Shown piece after piece: positions 1-8,294 of a stretch of DNA of 64,000 bases; within the stretch, counting starts at the first letter, position 1; every line of letters starts with the position of its first letter. Origin of the DNA: JAHBNG01 sp039028975 (lineage in GTDB: Bacteria; Chloroflexota; Anaerolineae; Caldilineales; Caldilineaceae); NCBI GenBank assembly GCA_039028975.1, contig JBCCHB010000045.1, forward strand, positions 38,469-102,468, read 5' to 3'. Position numbers and translations under genes: made by a program. The notes under the pieces are model-generated. The model was not told where the DNA came from and searched no databases. It worked only from the letters and a program-made list of their open reading frames with translations.

Positions 1-603
1 CGTGATGGCTTGTGCCAAATCCTCAATCGGATGTTTGGATGCCTGCCGGCCCAACACATCAATTTCTTGGGATTTGCTGGGGTAGCCAAGCTGGATTCGT
101 AGCATAAACCGATCGACCTGAGCCTCTGGTAGTGGGAAGGTTCCCTCATACTCAATGGGGTTCTGGGTTGCTAGGACAAGAAATGGTTGGCTCATAGGAT
201 ACGTGACACCATCAACCGTAACCTGTCGCTCTTCCATAGCTTCCAGCAACGCAGACTGGGTCTTGGGCGTTGCGCGGTTGATCTCGTCCGTCAGGACTAA
301 CTGAGCCATAATGGGTCCCGGACGAAATTCAAACTCCATGGTCTTTTGATTAAAAATACTAACGCCAGTGACGTCACTGGGCAACATATCCGGGGTAAAT
401 TGAATACGCTTGTACGTACTGCCAATGCTGCGGGCAATGGCCCTGGCTAACATAGTCTTTCCAACACCAGGCACATCTTCAATGAGAAGATGCCCATTAC
501 ACAGTAAAGCAAGAAGAGTTAAGCGAATCTCGCGTTCTTTACCCACAATGACATTCTGTACATTCCGCAAGACTCGTTCGCCAACACTCTGCACTGTTTG
601 CAT
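1..603 (-). CDS. MoxR-family AAA+ ATPase (N-terminal 201 residues, runs off the window)
   Basis: The reading frame is open from an ATG at 601-603 down to base 1, so only the N-terminal part is present. It shows a Walker A at residues 43-50 (DVPGVGKT), a Walker B at about 102-107 (LVLTDE, followed by INRATPK), and the sensor-1 stretch LATQNPIEYEGTFPLPEAQ at about 144-162 with the run into VDRF typical of MoxR. MoxR ATPases act as chaperone-like factors for metalloenzyme or vWA-protein maturation and usually sit next to DUF58 and transglutaminase genes. That neighbourhood would lie outside the window. The family call is firm; the substrate is unknown. Confidence 0.95.
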   Translation of the reverse strand, partial: MQTVQSVGERVLRNVQNVIVGKEREIRLTLLALLCNGHLLIEDVPGVGKTMLARAIARSIGSTYKRIQFTPDMLPSDVTGVSIFNQKTMEFEFRPGPIMAQLVLTDEINRATPKTQSALLEAMEERQVTVDGVTYPMSQPFLVLATQNPIEYEGTFPLPEAQVDRFMLRIQLGYPSKSQEIDVLGRQASKHPIEDLAQAIT

Positions 604-832
604 ATATCTCTCCGAAGAGGGGTTTGAGATGTTTGTTTGAATAGAGATGTTCAATGAACAATTACAAATGGACAATGCATTACCTTATCATACCGTGGGG
701 CAGAAAGGCAAGCAAAAGTAGCATTAAAGAGACATAATAAAGAAATGAATCTATTTTTACTAGTAGAAAGCTTACAGTGAAGAAGGCAACAAGTTATGCT
801 TAGCTTCGTTCAACCGCAGCATGAGGTCAAAA

Positions 833-922
833 ACCTATAATGCGGTCGTTTTCAAAACCGGAGTTTCCTGTAGCTTCTACTTGAGGGATCAAACTTCGGT
901 TTTGAAACGAAGCTCAGTATAA
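833..922. repeat. Family A palindromic element, copy A1
   Basis: The left arm reads CTATAATGCGGTCGTTTTC and the right arm GTTTTGAAACGAAGCTC followed by AGTATAA, so the two ends are imperfect inverted repeats. The same arms recur in most large gaps of this window. It lies in the 604-1497 gap, which holds no gene I can support and is mostly repeats. Confidence 0.75.
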
Positions 923-1149
923 TTTGGCAAGGTCAGAAGTAAAGAGGTACAACAGCATGAAGTTCCCAAGTTTTACGCAGAAGGCAGAAGTTCACTAGGG
1001 GGTTGATAGAAGCGGTTGAGCCTTCGGCTTAATCGCTTATCCATGTTATACTCTTTTTCTGCTTAGCATTACAATGAGGCATTGAGCATATCCTGTCATT
1101 TCGCTCAGCAAATGGCCGCAAAGCAGCAATGGATATACAGAGCGAGAAT

Positions 1150-1207
1150 CTACCAGAGAAAAGATTTTCCCTCGCAGGTACCCTTTGGTTGCCTCGCGGT
1201 GACAATG
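1150..1207. repeat. Dispersed repeat D, copy 1
   Basis: The stretch CTACCAGAGAAAAGATTT, then a CGC-GGTACCCTT core and TGCCTCG, is matched in the opposite orientation at 13038-13093. Mismatches and small gaps are scattered along about 57 bp. It sits in a gene-free gap. The function is unknown; it looks like an interspersed non-coding repeat. Confidence 0.6.
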
Positions 1208-1300
1208 TCTCGTTGTAGTATTAGGGATGGATAGTAAATAGCTTGCGTGTTTTAATTGGGTTTAGCCTTAGCAAAGGACCGAGTTATTCCGTTCCGCTCC

Positions 1301-1385
1301 TATACTCGGCTCCGTTTAAAAACACGTGTTTGGTTATTCTGGTAAGACGGTAGAAAACACCTATTTTCAAAATGACCGCAGTATA
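1301..1385. repeat. Family A palindromic element, copy A2
   Basis: Left end TATACTCGGCTCCGTTT, right end TTTTCAAAATGACCGCAG followed by TATA, with the central GTTTGGTTATTCTGGTA seen also near 37711 and 51370. This is one of the best-formed 85-bp copies. Confidence 0.8.
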
Positions 1386-1397
1386 AACACCCCAAAA

Positions 1398-1481
1398 TAT
1401 ACTTAGCTCCGTTTGAATAACGCCGTAGATCGCTTTGGTAGAGCTTGGGAAAATTAGGGTTCTCAAAACCATATTAGTATA
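1398..1481. repeat. Family A palindromic element, copy A3 (adjacent to A2)
   Basis: Left end TATACTTAGCTCCGTTTG, right end GTTCTCAAAACCATATTAG then TATA, with the centre CGCTTTGGTAGAGC also seen in copy A8. It starts 13 bp after copy A2 ends, so the two form a near-tandem pair just upstream of the M1 peptidase gene. Confidence 0.7.
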
Positions 1482-1497
1482 GCATAAATTATCTGTT

Positions 1498-3168
1498 ATG
1501 AATAGGGACGAATCCCAAAATCTTTTATCTCACTTCGGGACATCTTTCTCCTATCCTAAAGTTGAGCGATTCTATCTCAGTATGTGGCACACGAATGAAA
1601 ACCAAGGCAAAATGTCTTTAGGTAACTACTTATGGGCACGGCATGTTAAAACCATTAGCTCCATGGCTCTTGTTCCATTGCTACTTGGCACCTTACTACT
1701 TCTTGGGTTAAGTCATTGCGCATCGCCTGCAGAACCTGATCCATATGCTCGTTACCGCCCGGCTATGAAAGCTGATTTTCAGAACGATTTGGATCTTTTG
1801 GGGCCAGTTCCCGAGTATTCTATTGCCGTAACCCTTTCTCAATCCTTAGAAGAGCTAAAGGGCAGAGCGCAAATCATTGTCCCCAACACCAGCCCACATA
1901 TTTGGGATGATCATCTTCTCTTTCGCCTATACCCGTCATTGCCCCAATACGGGGGGAAAATGACCATTCAAATAGCGAACGTCAATGGGAAACCGGCACG
2001 GTTCGATTACAAACCGCGCACAGAAAAGTCGGCGATTCGGCTTGTTTTGGAAGAACCTCTCTTTCCAGGTGAGGAGGCAACCGTTGAGCTGATCTGGCAT
2101 TTACAAATCCCTATTTGGCAGGACATAAGCAGTGGCTATCATCTCTTTGGCAATAGCCAGCAGATGACCAGTCTACCCCTATTTTATCCAGCCCTTTCGG
2201 TCTATGAACCAGAAAAGTCTTTCGGCCAAGGTGAGTGGTGGAGCGAAGTAGGCAGCGTACGAGGGGATGCGGCTTTCAGCCCTATATCACTCTTCGTCGT
2301 AACGGCCACCATTCCTTCTTATCAGGTACCGGTGGCTAGCGGGACACTCGTTACCTCGACTTTTGTCAGTGATAGTGAAGCCAGGCATGTGTGGGTAACC
2401 GGTCCTTCTCGCGAATTTCTTCTCCATAACAGTGCCCAATTTAGCTACGCCTATGCAGAAGCCTACGGCACACGAGTCACTAGCTTTTGGCTTCCTGGAG
2501 ATGAAGCGGCTGGACGTGCCGCGCTTCAGTATGCCATTGGGGCGTTACGCATCTTTAGTGACAAATTTGGTATGTACCCATATCGGGATATGCGTGTTGC
2601 CCCAGCGCCATTGGCTTTCCGGGGGATGGAGTACCCGCAGGTGAGTTTATTAGGAGTGGAGGATTATAACCGATTCCGCTCGTCTCTTGAGTCGTTGACG
2701 GCCCATGAAGTCGCCCATCAGTGGTGGTATCAGATCGTTCATAATGACCCTGTCAATATGCCCTGGCTGGATGAATCCCTCGCAGAGTACTCAATCAAGA
2801 TCTATGTAGAGAACATCTATGGCGAGCAAAGTGCCGATGCGCTGCAAGCTAGACGTTGGCAAAACCGAGTCAATGGGCTATCCAATAAGAGTCTACTTAT
2901 TGATCAACCTGTCCTTGCCTTCGATAGTGGCCCAGTTTACGAGGCGATTATCTACAGCAAAGGTGCGCTTTTTTACGATCAGTTGCGCTCACGTTTGGGT
3001 GAACGCGCGTTTTTCAAATTCTTTCAATCTTATTTTGAACGGCACCGCTATCGTATTGTTGAAACTGAAGATTGGTTGGCAGATATAGAGGCTTTAGAGG
3101 ATGAGGAGCTGTTGCGGCTAGTTGAGGAGTGGATTGCTAGTACAAATACGGCTGAATCGGTGCCGTAA
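1498..3168 (+). CDS. M1-family (aminopeptidase N-like) metallopeptidase, predicted lipoprotein
   Basis: A gluzincin: HEVAHQWW at residues 403-410 with the third zinc ligand E426 (DES), giving HExxH-x18-E. GMEY at 376-379 takes the place of the GAMEN exopeptidase motif. Residues 56-75 form a hydrophobic segment ending in LSHC, a lipobox, so the protein is probably a lipid-anchored exported peptidase; the preceding 55 residues do not look like a signal peptide. An ATG at 1612 (residue 39) has AAGG about 7 bases upstream and is a more convincing start than the ATG at 1498, which has no clear ribosome binding site. The catalytic half is complete. The C-terminal HEAT-like domain of long M1 enzymes is absent. 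It probably cleaves peptides outside the cytoplasmic membrane. Confidence 0.9.
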   Translation: MNRDESQNLLSHFGTSFSYPKVERFYLSMWHTNENQGKMSLGNYLWARHVKTISSMALVPLLLGTLLLLGLSHCASPAEPDPYARYRPAMKADFQNDLDLLGPVPEYSIAVTLSQSLEELKGRAQIIVPNTSPHIWDDHLLFRLYPSLPQYGGKMTIQIANVNGKPARFDYKPRTEKSAIRLVLEEPLFPGEEATVELIWHLQIPIWQDISSGYHLFGNSQQMTSLPLFYPALSVYEPEKSFGQGEWWSEVGSVRGDAAFSPISLFVVTATIPSYQVPVASGTLVTSTFVSDSEARHVWVTGPSREFLLHNSAQFSYAYAEAYGTRVTSFWLPGDEAAGRAALQYAIGALRIFSDKFGMYPYRDMRVAPAPLAFRGMEYPQVSLLGVEDYNRFRSSLESLTAHEVAHQWWYQIVHNDPVNMPWLDESLAEYSIKIYVENIYGEQSADALQARRWQNRVNGLSNKSLLIDQPVLAFDSGPVYEAIIYSKGALFYDQLRSRLGERAFFKFFQSYFERHRYRIVETEDWLADIEALEDEELLRLVEEWIASTNTAESVP

Positions 3169-3206
3169 TATGAATTAGGAGTACCCCTGATCGTTTCGCC
3201 CTTCTA

Positions 3207-3293
3207 TAAACCAACCGTATATGGGAGTAAGCAACTGGTGCGCTTTGGTGATCTTGCCTTGGGTTTGTCAGAGGCGGCGGAGGCGGACAGTGG
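3207..3293 (-). pseudogene. Fragment of a TPR/cyclase-associated protein gene (C-terminal remnant)
   Basis: These 87 bases align without gaps to 4671-4757, the C-terminal coding part of the TPR fragment downstream, with roughly 13 mismatches. No open frame extends on either side. It is therefore a decayed second copy of the same C-terminal coding sequence. The DUF4143 ATPase gene lies between the two copies. Confidence 0.7.
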
Positions 3294-3385
3294 TTCTAGC
3301 TGATAACGGCTACTTATCTGTCTAATAACCATTATCGGCACTAAGAATCCTTGCAGATCTTCCATGCATTGGATAAAATACAAGG

Positions 3386-4555
3386 ATGATAGACCGTCTA
3401 ATCCTTCCCAAGGTCGAACAAGCGCTCGAACGACAGGCTGCTGTAGCGCTCATCGGCCCGCGCCAAGTTGGCAAAACTACCTTAGCGCTTGAAATCGCGG
3501 AGGGAATACCCTCTCTTTATCTTGATTTAGAGGCTCAAGAAGATCTAAATAAGCTAGCAGAACCTGTACTTTTTCTTACGGCTTATGAAGATCGGCTGGT
3601 AATCCTCGACGAAATTCATCGTGTACCACAGCTCTTTCAAACACTGCGCGGGTTGATTGATAAAGGCCGGCGCAAAGGATATCGGACGGGGCGCTTTCTT
3701 GTGCTTGGTTCTGCCTCCATTGATCTATTACGACAGTCGGGAGAAAGCCTGGCAGGGCGCATTGCCTATGTTGATATGGGGCCATTTAACATATTGGAGA
3801 CTCGGAGTGACCCGGTTGCATTTACTTCACTTTGGGTGCGCGGGGGATTCCCCGATAGCTACCTTGCCGCTAACGATGCACAAAGTTTTGAATGGCGTAA
3901 GGACTTTATCCGTACCTATTTGGAGCGAGACATACCCCAGTTTGGTCCACGGATTCCAGCACAAACCTTGGAGCGGCTTTGGACGATGCTTGCCCATAAC
4001 CAAGGGGCGTTGTTAAACGCATCCACCTTAGCATCTGCTTTGGCGGTCAGCGGGCAAACAATTGCGCGTTACATTGATTTGCTGACCGATTTACTATTAG
4101 TCAGGCGCTTACAGCCCTATCATGCCAATGTTGGAAAACGGCTTACAAAATCACCCAAAACCTATGTTCGAGATAGCGGTCTGGTTCATGCCTTACTCAA
4201 TATCACTGATTACAACGCACTGGCTGGGCATCCGATAATTGGTATGAGTTGGGAGGGTTTTGTTATAGAAAATCTCCTGGCTGCTGTACCAGACCGAACG
4301 ATATCATATTTCTACCGAACTGCGGCGGGGGCGGAAATAGACCTACTATTGGAGCTACCAGGGGGCGAACTCTGGGGAATTGAAATTAAACGCAGCCTTG
4401 CGCCTAAACTGGAGAAGGGCTTTCACCATGCCCGTCAAGACTTGAACTTATCACATTGCTTTGTGGTATATGCTGGTGCTGAAAGATATCCGATAATTGC
4501 AGGGGTAGAAGCCATTAGTCTGCGTGAGCTATCGACCATGCTCAATGGGATCTGA
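3386..4555 (+). CDS. AAA_14/DUF4143 ATP-binding protein
   Basis: A 389-residue P-loop protein with Walker A GPRQVGKT at 24-31 and Walker B LVILDEIH at 71-78 followed by an arginine, then a C-terminal DUF4143 region (about 190-340) containing a winged-helix-like part and AEIDLLLELPGGELWGIEIK, which resembles the degraded nuclease-like motif of the family. This is the usual domain order for this very widespread and poorly understood group, which is often mobile or near toxin-antitoxin genes. It stands alone here with no partner gene. The flanking duplicated TPR fragments suggest it arrived by insertion or was left by a rearrangement. Biochemical role unknown. Confidence 0.9.
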   Translation: MIDRLILPKVEQALERQAAVALIGPRQVGKTTLALEIAEGIPSLYLDLEAQEDLNKLAEPVLFLTAYEDRLVILDEIHRVPQLFQTLRGLIDKGRRKGYRTGRFLVLGSASIDLLRQSGESLAGRIAYVDMGPFNILETRSDPVAFTSLWVRGGFPDSYLAANDAQSFEWRKDFIRTYLERDIPQFGPRIPAQTLERLWTMLAHNQGALLNASTLASALAVSGQTIARYIDLLTDLLLVRRLQPYHANVGKRLTKSPKTYVRDSGLVHALLNITDYNALAGHPIIGMSWEGFVIENLLAAVPDRTISYFYRTAAGAEIDLLLELPGGELWGIEIKRSLAPKLEKGFHHARQDLNLSHCFVVYAGAERYPIIAGVEAISLRELSTMLNGI

Positions 4556-4596
4556 TGAAGTCTATCTCTTTATGGATGGCGGATTACCAATCAGCT

Positions 4597-5316
4597 CTAC
4601 TGAATTTCGACTGCCAACTCCTCTAACAACGCCTTCGCCTCTTTCAAATCGACCGTATCAAACCCCTCGGTAAACCAACCGTAGATGGACGCAAGCAACT
4701 GGTGCGCTTCGGCGAGCTTGCCCTGGGTTTGCCATAGGCGGCAGAGGCTGACAGTGGAGCGTAATTCAAGGAGTTTGGAGCCATGTTTGCGCGAAAGAGT
4801 CAAAGATTTCTGGAGACTTTCCATCACTTCTTCTTGTGGGGCAGAGCTTCCGAGCAACAACTCTCCCTGCAGTCGATGTAATTCTGGGTTCCAGAATTGG
4901 TCCGCAGAGTTATCAGCATATTGAATCGCTTCCCGATAGACCGCAATCCCTTCATCATATCGTTTGGCCGCTATTAATCCAGCAACGAGCATACCCCGCC
5001 GCACATGCAACATACCAAACTCGACACTCATGAAGTAATCGATCCCCTCTTGAAGTAATTTTATGCCCGTATTATATTCTTCATTTTGGACCAGTGCCCA
5101 TCCGCCAAACACTTTGCTCATGGCTATGTATGGAGATTTTGGGCGGGTTACCCACGTGCAGGCGTTTGTTGCCCTTCCGCCGCCAAGTGCTGACAGTTGG
5201 CAAACACAGTTTGTACAGAGTGCAGCCGCCCAGTAAATGAATAACCAAAAAACGGGTAAGGTATGATACAGACATACCTTACCCGTTTTTTGGTTATGCA
5301 ACCTTGCCCTTTGCAA
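4597..5316 (-). pseudogene. C-terminal TPR remnant of a guanylate/adenylate cyclase-type ATPase
   Basis: From about residue 62 onward the protein matches the C-terminal TPR region of large cyclase/AAA-ATPase/TPR proteins, ending in the family hallmark YGWFTEGFDTVDLKEAKALL. The catalytic cyclase and ATPase domains, which should be N-terminal, are missing. The first 60 codons are read through the terminator hairpin of the neighbouring ABC operon (5241-5297) and have no similarity to the family. I therefore see a 5'-truncated gene. An internal ATG at 5119-5121 could start a short product of about 174 residues, but no good ribosome binding site supports it. Confidence 0.7.
5241..5297. terminator. 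Strong hairpin terminator of the amino acid ABC operon
   Basis: A perfect 25-bp inverted repeat (ATAACCAAAAAACGGGTAAG and its complement) closes on a 7-base loop. Run of six T or A on each side of the stem makes it usable in both directions. It lies 27 bases past the stop codon of the ATPase gene on the minus strand. Confidence 0.85.
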
Positions 5317-5323
5317 CCCAGCC

Positions 5324-6121
5324 CTAATGATTCAAAATCTGGCTCAAGAATAGTTTCGTCCGATCGTGCTGCGGGCTATTAAAGAAGGTCTCCGGATCGT
5401 TCTCCTCCACAATCTGGCCATAATCGAACATGGCAACGCGATGGGCAACCGCGCGAGCAAAACCCATCTCGTGGGTCACGCAGAGCATAGTCATACCAAG
5501 ACCAGCAAGTTCGATCATCACGTCTAGCACTTCTTTGATCATTTCCGGATCCAGGGCCGAGGTTGGTTCATCAAAGAGGAGAATTTTGGGCTGCATGGTT
5601 AGCGTTCGGGCAATGGCCACGCGCTGCTGCTGACCACCCGAGAGCTGGCCAGGATATTTGTTGGCCTGCTCAGGAATGCCGACCCGAGTCAGCCATTCCA
5701 TGGCCAACTCTTCGGCTTCATCTTTCTTCCATTTGCGCACGTTAATGGGTGCCAGGGTGATATTGTCCAAAACCGTCAGATGAGGGAAGAGGTTAAATTG
5801 TTGGAAGACCATCCCCACTTCACGACGAATCTCACTGATGTTGCGCACATCGTGGGTTAACTCAATGCCGTCAATGATGATGTCACCCTGCTGATGCTCT
5901 TCCAATCGATTCATGCACCGAATAAATGTAGACTTCCCAGAACCGGACGGACCGCAGATAACCACCACCTCTCCAGGCGCTACTTCCATATCAATACCGC
6001 GCAGGACGTGAAAGTCGCCAAACCATTTATTCACGTCACGGCAGATGATAATAGGTTTATTACTTGCTAGGCCGTTATTATTTTGCGCGTTGCTACCACT
6101 ATCGTTACTCTTCTCACTCAT
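5324..6121 (-). CDS. aapP: Polar amino acid ABC transporter, ATP-binding subunit (AapP/GlnQ type)
   Basis: The ATPase shows Walker A GPSGSGKST, the signature LSGGQQQR, Walker B ILLFDEPTSALDPE and the H-loop THE, all in the order and spacing of the PAAT family (GlnQ, HisP, AapP). It is the last gene of a four-gene minus-strand operon and drives uptake through the two permeases encoded just upstream. I place the start at the ATG at 6119-6121, which has GGGAG nine bases upstream. A longer frame to 6160 adds 13 residues but has no visible ribosome binding site. The gene symbol follows operon order, not proven substrate. Confidence 0.93.
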   Translation of the reverse strand: MSEKSNDSGSNAQNNNGLASNKPIIICRDVNKWFGDFHVLRGIDMEVAPGEVVVICGPSGSGKSTFIRCMNRLEEHQQGDIIIDGIELTHDVRNISEIRREVGMVFQQFNLFPHLTVLDNITLAPINVRKWKKDEAEELAMEWLTRVGIPEQANKYPGQLSGGQQQRVAIARTLTMQPKILLFDEPTSALDPEMIKEVLDVMIELAGLGMTMLCVTHEMGFARAVAHRVAMFDYGQIVEENDPETFFNSPQHDRTKLFLSQILNH

Positions 6122-6164
6122 TTCAGTTAACTCCCAATTGAAGGATACATTATCGGACATAGTG

Positions 6165-6230
6165 CGTAATCCGTAACTCGTAATCCGTAACTTGTGAACT
6201 ACTCCAGACTACCGACCTACCGACCTACCG
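6165..6230. repeat. Short tandem repeats between permease and ATPase genes
   Basis: Two perfect head-to-tail units of CGTAATCCGTAACT occupy 6165-6192, followed at 6210-6230 by a second mini-repeat of the unit TACCGACC. They fill most of the 103-bp gap and may be slippage products. No gene function is implied. Confidence 0.75.
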
Positions 6231-8192
6231 CACACCAAGCCCTGTGCGCTCTTCCAGCCTTCGGCTGTAGGCTGATACGACCGAACTAACCAGGAAGTAA
6301 AGCACAAACATAAATGCATATAACTCAGAGCGTAGCCCCAACCACTCTTGATTGGCAATGATGGCGCGTACCACACCAACCAAATCGATCATCCCAACCA
6401 GCGCCACCAGTGATGATGATTTAAATGTGGCGATTACAGCCCCGGCCAAGGGCGGAATCAGGATCCGTAACGCCTGGGGCAAAATGATAAAGCGATATTT
6501 CTGAAGCGTATTTAATCCCAATGAATCCGACGCCTCATACTGTCCCTTGCCCAAGGCTTGTAGACCGCCACGTACCAACTCAGCCATATACGCCGCAGAG
6601 AAGATTGTATATCCGATAATCACCGCCCAAAACTTAGGGATACTATCAGCATCCACAGGGGCGAAGAAGGGGGCCATAATAATAGCCATAAAGAGCAAAG
6701 TGATGAGCGGTACACCGCGGATGATCTCAATAGACAAGATACTAAAGGCTTGAACAACGTTGCCATCAAATGAGCGATGGAAGTAGAAGTTTGCAATCGG
6801 TATCAGCAAAGGCCACAAGAAGAACAGTCCTTCGACAATATTACGCGCATCGGGAAACAGATTTACAGAAGTACCATAAAGGAAATAACCCGCCACAGCA
6901 ATCGCAATGGGTAGCGTGATCCGGCTTGGCAATTCCCAGCGATCAGCTAGATATTTTAATGCAACGGTCACTAATACCACTAGCAATGGCCAGAAAGAAA
7001 TAAGATGCTCTGTAACAGAAAGCTCTTCCGAAAATTGGGCTGCAGAGCTTGTGTAGAGCAGATAAGCAGATGACACAATAGCAATTGGCCATGTAATCCA
7101 AGGCGGAATACCTTGCGCATCATTACGACGCCCTAAGGCCAATAAAATACCAATAGGAAAGGACAGAATATTGACAAATATGGCAAAAATGACCGTCAGC
7201 AAAAGGCCGCCCCATTTATCTACATCAATCGGCGTAAAGATCTCTGTGGCAGCGATCAAACGCCAGACTACATAGATCACAGGCCACCCCAAGAGCCAGT
7301 AGGCAACTTGCTTTTCATCTACCCGAATAACGCTAAAAAACCAAAAAATCATCATGAGTGCTAAGGCGGTAATGATACCATAGAGAATGTGGAGCACATT
7401 GAAGTACAGTCCGCCGATGTCGACGATTGGTCCAACAACTAATGCGTTAAAGCCAAGAGCCGTCCAGGGCCAACTGTCAAAAAAGGTGACGCTTCGGTCC
7501 TCCAGCACAGGTTCTAGACCAGCCAGAAAAATATAAGCCAAAAATGGTGATGCCAGCCAGAGATAGTTCATCATCGTGCCGAAGAGCGGAGCCGACGTCT
7601 TAGTAGAGGGGCGAGTGGCGATATATGTAAGCAACCAAAGCAGCCCCACAATAATGGTTATGCCTGCAACCCGCCAGGTATGTTCAGGCTCCAGCAATCC
7701 AGTTAGAAGAAGTTTGCGCGCACCCCAAATAACGCCCCAGGAGGCACCAGTTGAGCGTACGTCAGGTGCGGTCATCTCCGGTGCAAAGGTGGCGTCGACA
7801 TATCCCCAACTCCAGATGGCAGCAGAAGTCATGCCCACCAGGAGCGCGAGAAGCAGCGTAATGATGGTGTTAGAGACTGAATTGAGCATATTCCCATTCA
7901 GCCAGCGCGATAAGGGTGTATGGAGCGTAAATAGCTCTCCTACTACAGATAGAACAACAGCAATGCCCCATATACCAACAATGGCTCCCGCCCGTACTGG
8001 CGCAGATTGGAGCTGGCTATAGGTGAGTCCTACAGTGACTACAGTTAGAAAAAGAACCCACAAAAAGAGCCAACGGTTGCCGGTAATATTGTCCTGAAGA
8101 AAATATCGCCAGTTGAACTTTCTTGAGAATGAGCCACGTGGCTGCACTGGTGCAGCGGCCGGTGGCCCCGTAGTAATTGTTGCTTCAGCCAT
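6225..8192 (-). CDS. aapM: Amino acid ABC transporter permease (AapM/BztC type) with an inserted membrane-hairpin repeat
   Basis: A 655-residue polytopic membrane protein. The C-terminal part has the permease coupling (EAA) loop at 552-576 (YEASDSLGLN then ILPQALR) and the IEIIRGVPLI stretch at 488-497. GASWGVIW near 149-156 matches the periplasmic region of AapM/BztC proteins. The usual family length is near 400. Here the extra length includes about 110 residues placed between ILLALGRR (349-356) and the VVQAFS segment (479-484), which are close together in ordinary members. The insert consists of two similar membrane hairpins, 366-408 and 425-467. It pairs with the 8295-9923 permease and the ATPase. 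The function assignment is firm; the role of the insert is unknown. Confidence 0.92.
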   Translation of the reverse strand: MAEATITTGPPAAAPVQPRGSFSRKFNWRYFLQDNITGNRWLFLWVLFLTVVTVGLTYSQLQSAPVRAGAIVGIWGIAVVLSVVGELFTLHTPLSRWLNGNMLNSVSNTIITLLLALLVGMTSAAIWSWGYVDATFAPEMTAPDVRSTGASWGVIWGARKLLLTGLLEPEHTWRVAGITIIVGLLWLLTYIATRPSTKTSAPLFGTMMNYLWLASPFLAYIFLAGLEPVLEDRSVTFFDSWPWTALGFNALVVGPIVDIGGLYFNVLHILYGIITALALMMIFWFFSVIRVDEKQVAYWLLGWPVIYVVWRLIAATEIFTPIDVDKWGGLLLTVIFAIFVNILSFPIGILLALGRRNDAQGIPPWITWPIAIVSSAYLLYTSSAAQFSEELSVTEHLISFWPLLVVLVTVALKYLADRWELPSRITLPIAIAVAGYFLYGTSVNLFPDARNIVEGLFFLWPLLIPIANFYFHRSFDGNVVQAFSILSIEIIRGVPLITLLFMAIIMAPFFAPVDADSIPKFWAVIIGYTIFSAAYMAELVRGGLQALGKGQYEASDSLGLNTLQKYRFIILPQALRILIPPLAGAVIATFKSSSLVALVGMIDLVGVVRAIIANQEWLGLRSELYAFMFVLYFLVSSVVSAYSRRLEERTGLGVR

Positions 8193-8294
8193 ACTTTTTT
8201 ATCAACCCACCTATTACACAGTTTTCAGTGTCATCCTAAATAGAACTAACAGTCAGCAATTGATACCGACCACTGACACCTACCAACCACTAAA

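Noticed and set aside
3386..4555. DUF4143 ATPase as part of a defence system
   Set aside because: No nuclease, toxin or other defence gene lies beside it, so the claim would rest on the family alone.
6165..6230. Tandem repeats as a small CRISPR array
   Set aside because: The units are 8-14 bp and directly adjacent, with no spacers or cas genes.
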